64,000 bases of DNA, from contig OX637353.1 of NCBI GenBank assembly GCA_951799405.1, positions 2,170,001 to 2,234,000 of the forward strand, in the 5' to 3' direction. The position numbers and the translations under genes were made by a program. The DNA is from Agapetus fuscipes (lineage: Eukaryota; Arthropoda; Insecta; Trichoptera; Glossosomatidae). The notes under the pieces were generated by a model. It did no database searches, was not told where the DNA came from, and saw nothing but the letters and a program-made list of their open reading frames with translations. This document shows, piece after piece, positions 20,800 through 33,805 of this stretch (within the stretch, counting starts at the first letter, position 1; each line of letters opens with the position of its first letter).

Positions 20800-22855
20800 T
20801 AAAAAACATAAAAAATATTTTAACAAATTAAATTTAGATTGCGTAGATGTATAAGTTTTTTCAGTGTTGTATGAAAGTGTATGACAATAAAATAGGAGTA
20901 GCATCTTTAGAGGCATGTATGGGTATATATATAGAGGCAACATAAATCTCCATTGTTAGTAAAAAAAAATCTTTGCTTTATATTTTTGGCATCACGTGGC
21001 GTAATAAAACTATAAAATTATTTACTTTAAATTATCTAATATTTAGTCATCACTAAAACCATTAGCTATTAAAAAAACTCAGTATCTAACTTATCTCCAT
21101 TTTTTTGTTAAATGTGTGTACGTAGATTTGGAAATTGTCAATCGCATAAGTTTACAAATTTAAAATATGGCCACATTTACAAAGAGATATTTGATTCATA
21201 CTATGTACCTACAATGATAAATTTACTGGTTTCTTTATTATTTTTTATCTGCGAGAAAAAAACTTGAATCACAAGGATTTTAAAATTAAACCATGAAAGA
21301 AGTTTTTGATTAATCTATTTATCGATCACTATTTTAATTTTTCTGTTTATAATGGTGTGTAGTAACTATGGAAGTTTGTGTTAGGTTTTTATCTGTTTGT
21401 CCTCACAGAACCTTCACGCTTTGTGTTATGAGGTTCTGTAGTTGTAAACAAGGTCCTGGGCCACCCTAGAGGTTTCCTAGAATAAAGTGAGGTCCTAGAG
21501 CACCCCGCCCCCAGTGTGTCTGTAAGGCCGCTAGTTCTGGGTCTCGCACCAATTCAATTATTCTCCCTAATGAAAGGGACTGTCGCCTTTTGGGCGTAAT
21601 GCGGACTGAATGCCCGGCACAAACGTGTCCACCCAGAATTGAACTCATTTTTCAGCTCGATTTACTCCGGTCCGAGGAAAAAGCTGTCTTCCCTTTCAAA
21701 TGATTCGCCTGGAGGTATTCAAAGTGCGGGGGAATCCAACTATTACATTTTTAAATAGTTTTGTAAGGATACTGTTCAGTGTTCATACTCACTATTGTAT
21801 CTACAAAGTAATGGAAAAAGAAACCTTTGTAATGCCAGCACTATCAATAAATATACGTCGTATACAAGTCTTGTGCCATGGAACGAAATATGAAAATAGT
21901 GGAAAACAGGCGCATGAAATAAAATACTAAAAAGAACTTAAAAAAATGGCCACAGTAAATAAAAACGATTCTATGGTATAAGCGGTTTAAACTAGCGAAT
22001 GTTTAATTAAACTCCATCGGTTCGATCCTTAAGCCAACTGAACCATAGCTCAATGCGTACAACTTTAAATAATTTTACATTTATTTTTAAATCATCTTTC
22101 TACTACAACCATGTCAACTTACGTCAATCTCTAGGAACTTGGTGTTTTACTACATAGTACATACAATTATCTAACAAAATCCATTTTGTTTTTCTGATTT
22201 CATCTTTAATTACCGCACAATAAGAGTGAAGATGACATCAACTAAACGACGAGAATAAATTTAGGTCTGCAATAGCAATTGAACTAAGATCCGAATTTTC
22301 ATTTCATTTTGATTTGTTATCATTTTGTTTGTCCTTGACGCGGGGCTTTTCGTTCAACATTATATAAGTTTGTTCCAGTAATAATAATGTAGGCACTTGT
22401 AGTGAAATGGTGGTGGCAGATGTGATTCCCACATCAAGGGTCATATTATTATTATTATTACCACAACCAAAACTGTCAAACCGCAACTACAGAATCGTTA
22501 AAGGGTGACACCATTTCGAGCCGCGGTGAACAGAATTATGCAAATCCCGCTGGGCGTGTTATTTAAAGTTGGACACGTAGTTTTTAAGCGATATTTTGTC
22601 ACTGGGAAATGGACAGCTTGAAATGAATATATGAAAACTATAAATCAGTCAAATTTACATGAATTTAAATACATTTTGGCTCCAACATCCCATGGGGTGA
22701 GGTGCTATCCAAATATAAAATATACATAATATTATACAGTTATAGATTTGTTGTGGTTATGGCGGTTTTGGATACGTTTTTTACAAATGATGGACCTGTT
22801 TGCTCATTAAAAATAAAAATCTTCCGTACATAGCATATTAAAAATATTTCCATGA
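20800..22855. other. Intergenic DNA with GC-richer patches
   Basis: Mostly AT-rich. 21400-21690 is clearly less AT-rich, without a frame I can assign. An octamer ATGCAAAT (22538-22545) sits in a GC-richer patch at 22500-22570, a possible POU-protein site, but one match proves little. Confidence 0.4.
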
Positions 22856-22857
22856 GT

Positions 22858-23022
22858 GGAATCTGCAGAGTGAGAATAAGAGAAGAGTATGTATGAAAAA
22901 GGTGATGAATATTGAGGAAATGAAAGTGGTTTGTAAGGACAGAAAAAAGTGGAGGCGCATCTGCGGAGGTACCGGCCACCCCTAGTGGAACGGCGGCAGG
23001 ATACAGTACAGTACAGTATAAC
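22858..23022 (+). pseudogene. RTE-like LINE, second subfamily, 3' terminus
   Basis: The plus frame reads MKKVMNIEEMKVVCKDRKKW then RRICGGTGHP and a stop at 22983-22985. It is followed by a short UTR and a TACAG-repeat tail (about 23003-23020). The UTR differs from that of the abundant family. Confidence 0.85.
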
Positions 23023-23267
23023 AAGAGTGAACCAAAAAATCGATAATTAAATAATGAGAATGTACAGGTATATAGAAATCTCTTTTTTGTATTAATTTAC
23101 AAAAAAATGGCTGTGTTGTTTAAACAAATATGTTAGTCAATAAATTACTTGATTGCGTAAAAAAATGTATGGAAAGTACGAATGAATAATTTTGGCATAA
23201 AAATGTAATTTAAGCTTTACCTCTGTATTTTATTTATATCGATGCTTTTCCTTCTTTTCAACGCATC

Positions 23268-23520
23268 TATAATCTATAATCTAAGTTGCAAGGATATATT
23301 AATTTAAAGCTCTCAGATGTATGCCCACAAACCAACACGTGTAGTTCGCGCTTACAAATGCTGAATGCGTACTTACAAATAAAATCCAAACCTCAAATGA
23401 ACATAAGCCCCACAACTTTTGCCGACTTTCCCTTAAACAGGGGTGACATTGGCAAAGTGAACCATTTTTTACAGTATGGGTGGTCAGCCTCATACCAACC
23501 TATAAGTCAAGGAATATGAA
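23268..23520 (-). repeat. RTE-like LINE 3' UTR copy (reverse)
   Basis: Nearly identical to the copy at 13728-13976. Similarity to the longer UTR (AAGGTTTTGTTC) continues to about 23565. Confidence 0.92.
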
Positions 23521-23599
23521 TAATAAATTACATTTAATTATAAAAAAAGAACAAAACCTTAAAAATAAATCTATACAAAAATCTATACATCAATTGTAC

Positions 23600-25940
23600 A
23601 AAATTTTAATAAAATAGAACAGAGTACCTATTACATACATAAATTACATTGAAAATAACAATGCAAAATAAAAACTTAAGTCTAAATGAAAATACAATAA
23701 GCATCTCAGTTGGGATAATTATTTAGAGTCCTCTGAAACGGAACAAATTATGGTGGCCAATGGAGTAAACCGGATTAGGTACTCTGTTGCTTCTCATCCG
23801 GTCAATACAATATTACGGGTTCGAATGACAGTTGGCCGTGGGGCGCAAAGTGTGACTGGCGGGTCAGGAGATAGCAAAGCTCAATATCAAATATCAGAAA
23901 CACAAGTTACCGACGCTTATGAATGGACGACGGTCTGACAGATCCAACACATATTTAATAATTAATATTCCTTTTTTTGCGGCAAACAAAATCGATGATT
24001 CTGAAGCTTATCCAAAATAACGTTTTTTTTGGTATTTTCAAAATTGAACTCCATTTAACACAGATGATTGAATTTATTTCCAATGTTTAAAAATATTACT
24101 AATGACATCGAAAATAAGAATAATCCAATTTGGCCATTTTTTTTTTAATTTGTAAATACTTTAGCCAAGTTTCCACAGTTTGTAACAAATTTCAACGTAA
24201 AATATCATCGTATTAAAATATTCGAATTAAAACACAAAAAAAACGCATGAAATAGCAAAGGAATAAATAAGTAGGTCCCAGCTGTTCCCGCTCATGGCGG
24301 AAAGCCTGTGCTAGAAATTATCGTGTATTTTTTACTGACCCCGGTCAGGCGTTTATTTCCTTGAAACACCGTTCAGACGAGAGCAGTAGTTGAATATATG
24401 AACGAAATACGTGTCAAAGAATAAACAAACAAATCCAACCAACGCACTTTTCCAACAAAATATGAGTAAAATGCATGAGTGTATTTTTTTTCAGTCAAAT
24501 TAAGGTGCTGCAATTGTAATAAAATATAGCGTGCCTTACTTCACAAAAAATCCTAAATTAATAAAGAATATTTTTTTGGAAGGTAACTTGCTTTTGAAAC
24601 ATAAAATAATTTATTTACTTGTGCATCTTCGTTTTGTTGAAGTCTCTGGTTTTTATGCAGAACACAATTTTCATGTAAAACAAAGCACCTACTCATCATT
24701 GTTTATTTGTTTTACTGTACTTACAACTAAATAATTATTTTTCACACAAGTTCAAGGTGCAATATTGCACATGGTCTATGCCTAGTCGTGCTCCTGCACA
24801 AATTAAATAATTTATTACTAGCGTAAACAGCTTGAATACTACCTCCGTCTGTACACGCCATGAGCCCGCAAGCCGGACGTCACTTTATGGCGGGGATTTT
24901 ATGGCGGGATATAACGGAAAGCCGCGTCGGTAAGGCAAAAGTCGTATTACCATAGGAGATTCCATTCTGGTCTATTTGCTTCAAATTCGAAGGATTCGAA
25001 TTTTCACAAAGTCAAATTTTACCACTCTCATATTTTTCAAGAACAATATTTACGCCAAAGTTGAGCCGTATTTGTAAAAAAAAAGCTTTTTATTCGATAA
25101 AATTATTTTTAAAAACTGTTTTATTTTATTTTATTTTATTTGTTCAATTATTTAAAACACAGCCTTTAAATTATCTGGGACTATCTTCAGTATTGAAAAG
25201 TAAGTAGGCATTGATCTTAACGATGAATTTATGATGATGCCCTAGGCATGATGCACTTTTTTTGACACACAAAATGGCTCAGATACTCCTGAGCTCCATC
25301 TTTGAAAACAATTTAATTTTAATAATACTAAAAACTCGGTTTATTTTTTTAATTTACAATTTTAATAAATACATTTAAAAACTACAAAAACTAAGTCATC
25401 TTGTGGATCTAAACAAAATGGATAGAACTATTCATGAATGAATTTAGTAACGTATATCAAGATACGAATACAATGTGAAAATTACATTATAAAGAGACTT
25501 TGACCAGAAAAACAGTCAATAATGTTTAGGATTCTTCTTTTGCTATACTTGTTTAGTAACTTACATTCACAATACTTTTCTCACAAAACAATGTCTAATG
25601 AAATAGACGGTCGGATGTTCCTTAAAAGCTTTTTACCCGTTTCTTCTTCGGAAGGGAAAAAATGTTTTGTTCCTCTATTATACTTTTTCGGCATTAAAGT
25701 AGTCGGAACTTTATTGCCGTTTTAGATACATTTTATTGTCAAAACGAGCCCACGTTTGAGAGTAAGCTTTAAGTGTAGGTAAGCCAGATATAAATTCCAG
25801 TTATCTACATATTTAAACAGGATTAGGTGTAGATAAAAAATATATCAAAGATTGTCGTAACACCCTCACAATCAGTGCGTCTTCGAATACAGACAAACAT
25901 ATGTATATACATGGTGTGTAGGCTATTCAATCTGATTTAA
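23600..25940. other. Gene-free stretch
   Basis: AT-rich DNA with poly(A/T) runs. A few 60-70 codon frames (23750-23938, 25522-25725) have no recognisable domain. The GC-richer patch at 24290-24400 is unassigned. Confidence 0.5.
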
Positions 25941-25954
25941 TTTGGATGATGATG

Positions 25955-26097
25955 CCCCCACTTCAAATTAAAGTGGTTGGTGTGAGGCTGGCCCCCTTCC
26001 TCGTAAAAATAAATAGGTCCCGAATCACCACACGCGACCCCTTCGGGGATAACGTAGGAAAGAAGTTACACTATATGTGTAGCTTAGTTGCGTTCAT
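25955..26097 (+). mobile_element. tRNA-derived SINE, 5'-truncated
   Basis: It begins at the CACTTCAAATTAAAGTGG hairpin region and runs through GTAAAAATAAATAGG and CGACCCCTTCGGGGATAACG to GTAGCTTAGTTGCG. Confidence 0.88.
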
Positions 26098-26099
26098 GC

Positions 26100-26580
26100 A
26101 CAGCACTGCGCACACCATGGTCTCCCTGGCTGATTGTCCAAGCATCCCAATATATGTTTTCAGGAGCAAATGAACTTCACGGAATACTTCCAAAAGGTTT
26201 TATTATCAGAGGCCGGGCCCTATAACAATCTACGTCATCCCCTCTGTGTGACGTCAGAGGTGGTATATTTCCCGCCACAGCTCCGCCTGTCACTGCCAAG
26301 AGTCTCACTTCCCGCGGCCTGCCCTATCAGGGAGACAAGAAAACCATAGAGTCAGTACGATGCTATATTTTAACCAACCTAACTGAAACCCTGCGATCAT
26401 AGAGATATGCAATGTTCACGCAAAATTGCAACGACCCTAGTCACATATACCTGTGACGTTACCCCAACGCGCCAAGAGAAAGATAGAATTTTGTCCCTAC
26501 TGCATTTATACATCCGAAAAATTACCATGAAGAGTTCGCAACATTGTGCGGATTTTTGATTAAAAAAATTGTGACTTCGC
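26100..26580. other. Unassigned DNA with a GC-rich patch
   Basis: 26205-26340 is GC-rich with two ACGTCA/TGACGT motifs (CRE-like half sites) near 26230-26255. No coding assignment. Confidence 0.4.
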
Positions 26581-26582
26581 AT

Positions 26583-26864
26583 AGCCGGCTTGATGGAAAA
26601 AAGGCTAACTAATATTTTACTTGGTTGCTAAAGACGCTAGTAACTAAGACCTGTGATATTTACACACCGTGGAACAATGAAATTTCGAGCATCCTTTCCG
26701 ATTTCATGGACCATTTTTTAATTTGTATTTTTTTTCGGCAAGCAAACGTCAGTCTTGTTCATACAAGTCAGTCTTGTTCATATAAGACTAACGTTAGCAT
26801 CATGGCTGCCGTCTTTAACAACCAATAACAAAATATTTGTTAGCCTTTTCCCTAGCTACCCGGC
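26583..26864. mobile_element. MITE, AGCCGG family, copy 1
   Basis: The left end AGCCGGCTTGATGGAAAAAA then GGCTAAC pairs with the inverted right end AGCCGGGTAGCTAGGGAAAA then GGCTAAC. The match goes on about 55 bp through AATATTTT and TTGGTTGYTAAAGACG. The interior is short and non-coding and contains the doubled CAGTCTTGTTCATA near 26751-26787. Confidence 0.75.
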
Positions 26865-27374
26865 TGAGTGACATCACAATTAATGTGCGGACCTAATTGT
26901 GGCTCAGCAAGCATTCTCCGTGTTATGCTGTTCTATGTTCTTTGGAATAGCTGACCTCTCTCTACTTTTATGTAGCAGACCGACTTATGAGAATTCTATG
27001 AATGAACGTGGAAGAACGTGCGATCAGATAATTATTAGGTTCACATCTCTGGAATCTCCCATACATTTTTATAATCAGTAGGAAAATATCTCTTATATCA
27101 TGTTATCATGGATAATATATAATCGGTAGGTATAAAAATATTGCTGTCAGATAAATAAGTAGCAGTCCTATAGCCATATAAAGTGAAATCATTTTTAGAA
27201 TTCTAAATTCAAATTCACCAATGAAACACATCGAAAATCAAGGTCATAATTGCCAGCGTAGAAAATAATCATAATTTATATTTTTGTGCTTAGGTATAAA
27301 TATGTACGTTGTACACAATATAATGATGAATGTTGACGTGAAATGGCATAGGGCATAGGCAATATTTCGTCGTC

Positions 27375-27640
27375 ACCCGGCCGGGTTGCTAGTGTAAAGG
27401 CTTACAAATATTTTGTTATTGATTAAAAAGGACGGCAGTCTCATACGAAACTGAGGTTTGCTCGCCGAAAAAAAAGTTTCAAATCCAAAAATGTTCCGAC
27501 GGCATAATGAATTCCTCCGAGGAATTGAGTCAATGGTCTCGCATAAATATGAAAATAGCTGTAATTCTTGGTGTCTCTCGTCTATGAGATTAGGTTCCTT
27601 AGCAACCAATATCAAAATATTTATTTGTCATTTCCGCAGC
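27375..27640. mobile_element. MITE, AGCCGG family, copy 2
   Basis: The left arm CCCGGCCGGGTTGCTAGTGT then AAAGGCTTAC matches the arms of copy 1. An inverted partner (TTAGCAACCAATATCAAAAT) lies near 27600-27640. The ends are less exact than in copy 1. Confidence 0.65.
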
Positions 27641-27699
27641 AAAATAAGACGTTATAATATTCTTTGTCTATGGAATTTCTACCGAGTTTATTTTACATA

Positions 27700-28525
27700 C
27701 AACAATAACAATAAAATTAAATATATTTATCTACCTATATAATATTTACTTGATAAGGTGCACCTCATTCTATAGACGTATAGACTATAGACTTGCGGAA
27801 AAAAGTTTTTATTTTGCATTTTACACTTTTATCATAAAAACGATGTATTTTTTTTTACTGTTGTAACATTCCAAAAGCATAAGGATATAGGTAAGGAGGC
27901 GGAGATAGCAAATGGTTTCATAAATAAATACTTAGTATTATAATTACTATACTTCTCATTGAAACGGTTTATTGATTATCCTGTACCAAAACTAAACCAC
28001 TTTTAATTAAATACTGCATTTCTTATGTAATACGTAGTCTATGATATTGGTTATAGGTAAAGAAGTATATTTATTTACTTCTTTACGCGCTGTGACATTT
28101 TCTTGGCATGGCACTTCCATTGTAAAAACCATTGATTTTCCTAGTATCCTATGGTATTGGTTGTCAAAATAAAAAGCTCTCCCTCTCTCTATTTTCTCTC
28201 TCTCTCTATTTCTTCTTCCTTCTCTCTCTGTTTCATGAAATGCTTGAACGAACTTTAAGATTTATTACTAACCCACTAAGTTGGTACTTTGTGCATTCGA
28301 AAAGTGAACTAATAATGTGAAGTAGACGAAAAGAAAACCTTCGAAGAACAGGTAATTTAAAAGGTAAAAAAATATGGGTTTGTATATAATATTGTCAGTT
28401 TCTTTTAGTGTATAATTCCCTAAATATTTTTTTTAAGTTCTCGGCCGGTGTACGCTTTAAATTTTTTTTTTTTTTAGATAGCAAATTAATTAGATAGTTA
28501 TTTCTTGAGCATTATAATGAGTATG
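27700..28525. other. AT-rich DNA with a CT microsatellite
   Basis: 28168-28232 is a (CT)n-rich tract with interruptions. Otherwise no feature. Confidence 0.6.
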
Positions 28526-28527
28526 TA

Positions 28528-28770
28528 TGGTTGGTATGAGGCTGACCACCCATTCTGTAAAAAATGGTTCACTTTGCCAATGTCACCCCTGTTTTAGGGA
28601 AAGTCGGCAAAAGTTGTGGGGCTTATGTTCATTTGAGGTTTAGATTTTATTTGTAAGTACACATTCAGCATTTGTAAGCGCAAACTACACTTGTTGGTTT
28701 GTGGGCATACATCTGAGAGCTTTAAATGAATATATCCTTGCAACTTAGATTATAGATTGTAGATTATCTT
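28528..28770 (+). repeat. RTE-like LINE 3' UTR copy
   Basis: GGTTGGTATGAGGCTGACCA to CTTAGATTATAGATTGTAG, close to the copies at 2020 and 13728. Confidence 0.92.
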
Positions 28771-29584
28771 TTGTGATCTTTCAGCTTACATGGTTTGTAT
28801 TCTAGTTTTGCAACTGCAGGGTTTTCAAAAACGAAACAATGTTAAATATTTGCATAGATTATGTAAAATACTTCACCATAAAAACCATTCCTAAGATTTA
28901 GAAAGCCATATTTTCCTTATTTCGCATTCATTTCTTAATAACATAAAAACAATCTTCAAGAATGGCATCATAATGTTTTAAATTACTAAATTTTTGTATT
29001 TATTTCAATTTATGCGAGAACATTAAGCCCCTGAAACAAATCCAAGACATAATAACAAGCACTGGGAGAACAACCATAAAAGTTTTCAAACAGATCTCGT
29101 TGTCGTCTTCCCGTAACATATCCGTAAAAAACATTCGTTTTGTCTTCCTTAAGTATTTAAATTTCATTTTATGTACATTATTTCGAATGTGAATGTCAAT
29201 TTAAGTTACACATATTTTTAATAGTAAATAATTTCACTTTTCCAGCAATTTTCAAGTTACTTGTTTCACCATATTATGACACTCTTGATATTATGCACTT
29301 CGTGTTGTATCCAGAAACATGAATAAGCCACTGGTCCAATGATTCCAACTATGAATTACTGCAAATAGTTTTCGACTCTGATAAATTAAGTGCCTCAATA
29401 TCTACTCAGCTAATCTTTTTATAGGAGAACCCATAAATTAAGGTTCCTGAAATAGATCATGAAGTTTCAAATTATATTACCTACTCGATTTGCTTAAATG
29501 TAAATACATAAATATGCTCAATTCCCATTTTTATATTGTTATCATCACAATGGGTACGTGACATGCACAGACAATATTGTGTCG

Positions 29585-29712
29585 TCCCCCGGCCGGGCTA
29601 CTAGGGAAAAGGCATACAAAGATGCTGTTGCTGGTTGCTTAAAATTTTAGACCCGTACAAAATTAGCGTTTGTTCGCCGAGAAAAAGTTCCGACCTCATT
29701 GTAAAAAAAAAA
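29585..29712 (+). mobile_element. MITE, AGCCGG family, single-ended remnant
   Basis: CCCGGCCGGGCTACTAGGGA then AAAGGCATAC matches the left end of the copy at 27375. Later TTCGCCGAGAAAAAGTTCC matches the inner part of that copy. No right end was found. Confidence 0.6.
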
Positions 29713-29714
29713 TC

Positions 29715-31115
29715 ATCAATGATTCGAAGAGTAGAAAAAGATTAATGCTCACACAATACTAAAAAAATAGAATTGAATTTTAATTTTTCACAATAATGGA
29801 ATACCTGTCATTAAATTAATTATAAATTGGTTAGCTTAGTCAATAACCCCAAAAATTGTATAAAATTTTGTAATGGTTAAAATGCTTCGATGGTAATGAA
29901 AGACAAATAAATTATGAACATTTTAAAGCAGGGGAAATGAATTCATCAAATTCTCGGAAAAAGATGCAATTATTGGAAAAAATGCAAATTAGTCTGTCTC
30001 TAATGTCCAAAAAGTGGAAGCCTCACTCCCTGATTATTTTGTTTGTACGCAGTTCGGTGAACTTCAGATTAAATCATAATTAAATAAACAATTAGTAACC
30101 AGTCCCGTAAACAAATAATAAAAATAAATAAAGAACAAATCAATAAATAATTAAAATTTCAATTTAAAATACAACAATCAATTGTGATTTGCACAACCGT
30201 AACAAAAAAATTACCGTAATTAATTTTTCAAAATGAATATTTTGTTATAGAATCTTTGTAAATATATTTTTTTATTATAATGATCAAAACAAAAAGACCA
30301 CTTAAGATGATCACTCATATGCAGCACTCTAAAACTCACGGAGGAGCTTAGCAAAGAAAATATCCAAAAATGATAATCATTTTTAAGTTTCGCACATAAT
30401 CTTTAATATACAATTTCAGCATATTGGATTTATTTGTAACTTTCATGTAAAACAGGTTTCATACATATTGTATTACCTACCGTTCTACAAACCACTTCCG
30501 AGGCGATCACGGACTACAATTGATTCGCGATCCAACGGTAAGAACCACTGATAGTAGAATGAAGAACCATCTGAAGTAGACAAAATTAAAATAAACATTT
30601 ATACTTTCATTTAAAATAAAAAGGAAAAATTACGATTTTTATCATAAAAGTAATGAATTGACAAGGAAAATTAATTTGTAACTAAGCTATTTTAATGTTA
30701 AGCTAAGTTTATTTTTAATGTGCAACATTAAAAATAAACATCGCCCACTTTGATGAAGTTTGTTAGTTTAATAGCATTATTTATTTAGTCTACACTTATT
30801 TATTTTTTTGCAATCTTGTTAAATTGACTGGTTGTGGTCGTAGAGATTACTTCAGACTTGTATCGGAAGATTCGAAGTGTTCGAATCTCCAGGAGAGCTT
30901 AAAAAATAATTATTTTACTTTAACAAAATATTCATTTTTGATTTTACAAAACCAGGCACAAAGGTTAACCTAACTTTGCAACAACTAGGTTTAGCTTGAG
31001 CTATGTACCTACCACAGCGTGCCCTAGAGGTGGGATGTAATGTAACGCTGCCCACCAACAAACTCTGCCAAGTCAGGTTGCATTCGATGGCATGTGGTTT
31101 ATTTTTTCATCGTTT
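29715..31115. other. Gene-free AT-rich stretch
   Basis: No coding, RNA or repeat feature supported. Confidence 0.55.
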
Positions 31116-31117
31116 TA

Positions 31118-31200
31118 GTCTCCAGCCGATGGCTTAGTTAGTAGAGCGCTTGCATTCCGAGCCATAGCATTAAACTTGAATCTTTAGAGGGTACCTGAAA
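31118..31200 (+). repeat. Diverged tRNA-like SINE head
   Basis: GATGGCTTAGTTAGTAGAGC then GCTTGCATTCCGAGCC resembles the head of the SINE at 9600. The B box is decayed (TTAAACTTGAATC). No body follows. Confidence 0.55.
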
Positions 31201-31204
31201 TAAA

Positions 31205-32465
31205 TTCCTTTTTTGTTTTTTCTATTAATCCAGTGGTTTGTAACCGGTGGTTCGCGAACGCCTCAAAATGAACCGCGTGAAGTGCATGCAGCATGTATTC
31301 AAGGTTTATGTTCAGATTAAAACGTTTTAGTGTTCCTCAACTTTACGGTCGCTGTTAAAAACAAAATCATCAAAGCGGTCCCTGATCGAAAGTAACAGTT
31401 TATGTGGTCCCAGAAGAAAAATATTAAGACAGATATTCTCAGTCTCGAAAATTAATAAAAGCCCACTCTTTTGGGAGACAGGAGACCATAGTTCACAAGA
31501 ATGAAACTTTTTGATGAAACTTAATAAATTCCAACCCCAAAATTCTTTACCTTCAGAGACAAAATAACGGAAGTGTCATTCTTACTAAAAATATGCAGCT
31601 TAGACGCGTTTATGTTTCGTGTGATAATTTTTCATGAGTAAGTGTGCTTAAAGATGCCAACACCAATATCAACTATTTCCACGCATATTTTTCATTTCAT
31701 TTTCGCAACAAAGAGTTTCCAATTCATGAGAGGAACTCAGAACCACTAAGGAGCAGGTACACAGGTTGTCGAATGGGCTGGAGAGTGGGACATCTTGATA
31801 ATGGAGGAGCGCTTAAGAGCGGGTCCGGCCAAGATAAATTCCCCTAAATGACTTGCGAACCACATAAATGGAACTTTAATAAACACTTCATTACGCCCCT
31901 AATTGCTAATTGAATGACGTAACTGCGGCGTAGTTAGCGCTCAGCTCAGGGCTCATAACTGTTATTGACCACTAAGCTTATTTATATTTCGCATTACTTT
32001 GTTTCAATTTAGCAACGTTTCCGCGGAAAAGCGCAGAGTATCAAAGCAATAGGAGTCTAAGCGAATCTAACGAATGTATGAGAACGAAGGAGTCAAAGGA
32101 ACGACTCGTCAATCGTTATACATACATTTGATTTTGTAGGGTTTGTGTACTCACACAGTGAAAATTCATTTTATTTAAAATAAAATAAAAAAATATTAAA
32201 CGTTGTTGTGAAAATTAAACTATGTTTAAGAAAAAATAATTTTATTTTAAACGTTATACATTTTTTTTAAGCATCGGTCTTTTTTAAAAATACACCATGT
32301 AAGTAATTGTTATTTCAAAGAGTATGTTCACATTACACATGCAGCATGTGTAACAGAAAATCTTCACCTACCAGCTACCTGCTTGTGTATGTTCATGATT
32401 TGGGGGTGTTAAATTTTTGTAATAATAATATTACTAGGATAATTTATTTGGTGAGCGCTGTTTTT
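31205..32465. other. Intergenic DNA with mixed-composition patches
   Basis: 31225-31290 has a CAGTGGTTTGTAACCGGTGG start typical of hAT-type ends, without a partner found. 31640-31960 is GC-richer and includes CCTAATTGCTAATTGAATGA (homeodomain-like TAAT cores). It could be conserved non-coding DNA, but I cannot test that. Confidence 0.35.
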
Positions 32466-32469
32466 GTGT

Positions 32470-32620
32470 GTATCACACCTCAAGAGCCCTTTGCGCGCTT
32501 GGTTGTCGCTCTCGAAAGCGCCATTTCTCAAGCAAGACCCAGTTACTGTAAGGCTGGATCACTGGATGGACCTTTAGTGACCGATCTTTGGTAAAGGTAT
32601 ATGAATTTTTCCCCCTGCAA
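32470..32620 (+). repeat. Two-copy repeat with a coding-like tail (copy 1)
   Basis: AAAGCGCCATTTCTCAAGCA then AGACCCAGTTACTGTAAGG matches the inverse of 60722-60842. The shared frame reads KAPFLKQDPVTVRLD / GPLVTDLW and stops. This copy has an extra 8 bases (CACTGGAT), a local duplication that breaks the frame. Confidence 0.8.
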
Positions 32621-32649
32621 AGAGCATATTTGAAAAAATGAGTGATTAT

Positions 32650-33400
32650 TTAGACATACCCCACGAAACAGGGTTAAGCACCAATTACTCGGTACGGGGG
32701 GATTGCGTTATTGATTAAGAAGAAATATTTTAAATTTTCCAATTTTCTGAAATGTGTGATTCAAATTTATGTAACGCATACACGTAGTTCCTGTAATATA
32801 ATATCGTTGAGTAGGTCTCCAAGTCAGCGGCAGCTTGACGCCCTCTAATAAAAGTGAACGATGAAACATAATGTCATTAGCTATGAAAGTGAACGTTCGC
32901 GCTTAATTGGGGAAAAGATTTTTCTCGGCGAGCAAGTTCCTACAAATTATACAAGTTAATCGAATCTGCCAAGACCGACGCTTAGCGCAGCACTAACACA
33001 AGTAAGCGAGTAATATCCACGTTACATCATCTAAACTGTATTTATAGAAAGAACTGGAAAAAATATTGCTTATAAATAAATAAATAGGAATAAGAACAAG
33101 AAACTTTGATTTTAAATAAATTTGTAACTTATTTAATAAAAGAATAAACCAAAATAAAATCTCTAGTACATAAAAATAAGCTCTAAATAAAGAATCAGAA
33201 ATAAACTCTAAACTAAAACATGTTTCAATACTTGCTAAAATTATTTTATATTTAATAGTACATTTCTGATCCAGGAGAAAATAAATACTCGCACTTCGAG
33301 TTATCTGACGTTTGAAATACAAAAAAATTAAACCAGTAAGTAGACTGTAAAGCAGATAAGATTCTGAAAAATTGTATTTATCATACTATCAATTTTGAAT
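32650..33400. other. Intergenic DNA, no gene seen
   Basis: A 109-codon minus frame (32993-33322) is hydrophobic and AT-driven, probably chance. Confidence 0.45.
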
Positions 33401-33404
33401 TTTC

Positions 33405-33722
33405 ATTTTTATAGATGTTTTGTAGATTTTTTAGTGTTAGTTGGTTTGTATAACTGGATGTAATTGATTGCTTGTATTCCTTGACTTATAGGTTAGTATG
33501 AGGCTGACCCCCCATACTGTACAAAATGGTTCACTTTGCCAATGTCACCCCTGTTTCAGGGAAGGTCGGCAAGAGTTGCAGGGCTTATGTTCATTTGAGA
33601 TTGGGTTTTTATATTGTAGGTCCACATGCGGCATGTGTTAGCGCGAAATTATGCGTGTCTGCTTGTGGTAATGCATTTAATATGAATCTCAAATGATACA
33701 TATCTTTAGATTAGATTAGATT
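33405..33722 (+). repeat. RTE-like LINE 3' UTR copy
   Basis: The long UTR part begins near 33405. The shared end runs 33478-33715 and finishes in TTAGATTAGATTAGATTTAG. Confidence 0.9.
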
Positions 33723-33805
33723 TAGATACGGCTGCTTTCATTAATACTCGTCGAAAGTACTCGAGGGGAAATAAATACTTATTTTGTGAAAATAAAACTC
33801 TTGTG

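Noticed and set aside
22538..22545. POU-protein enhancer
   Set aside because: A single octamer match with no second line of support.
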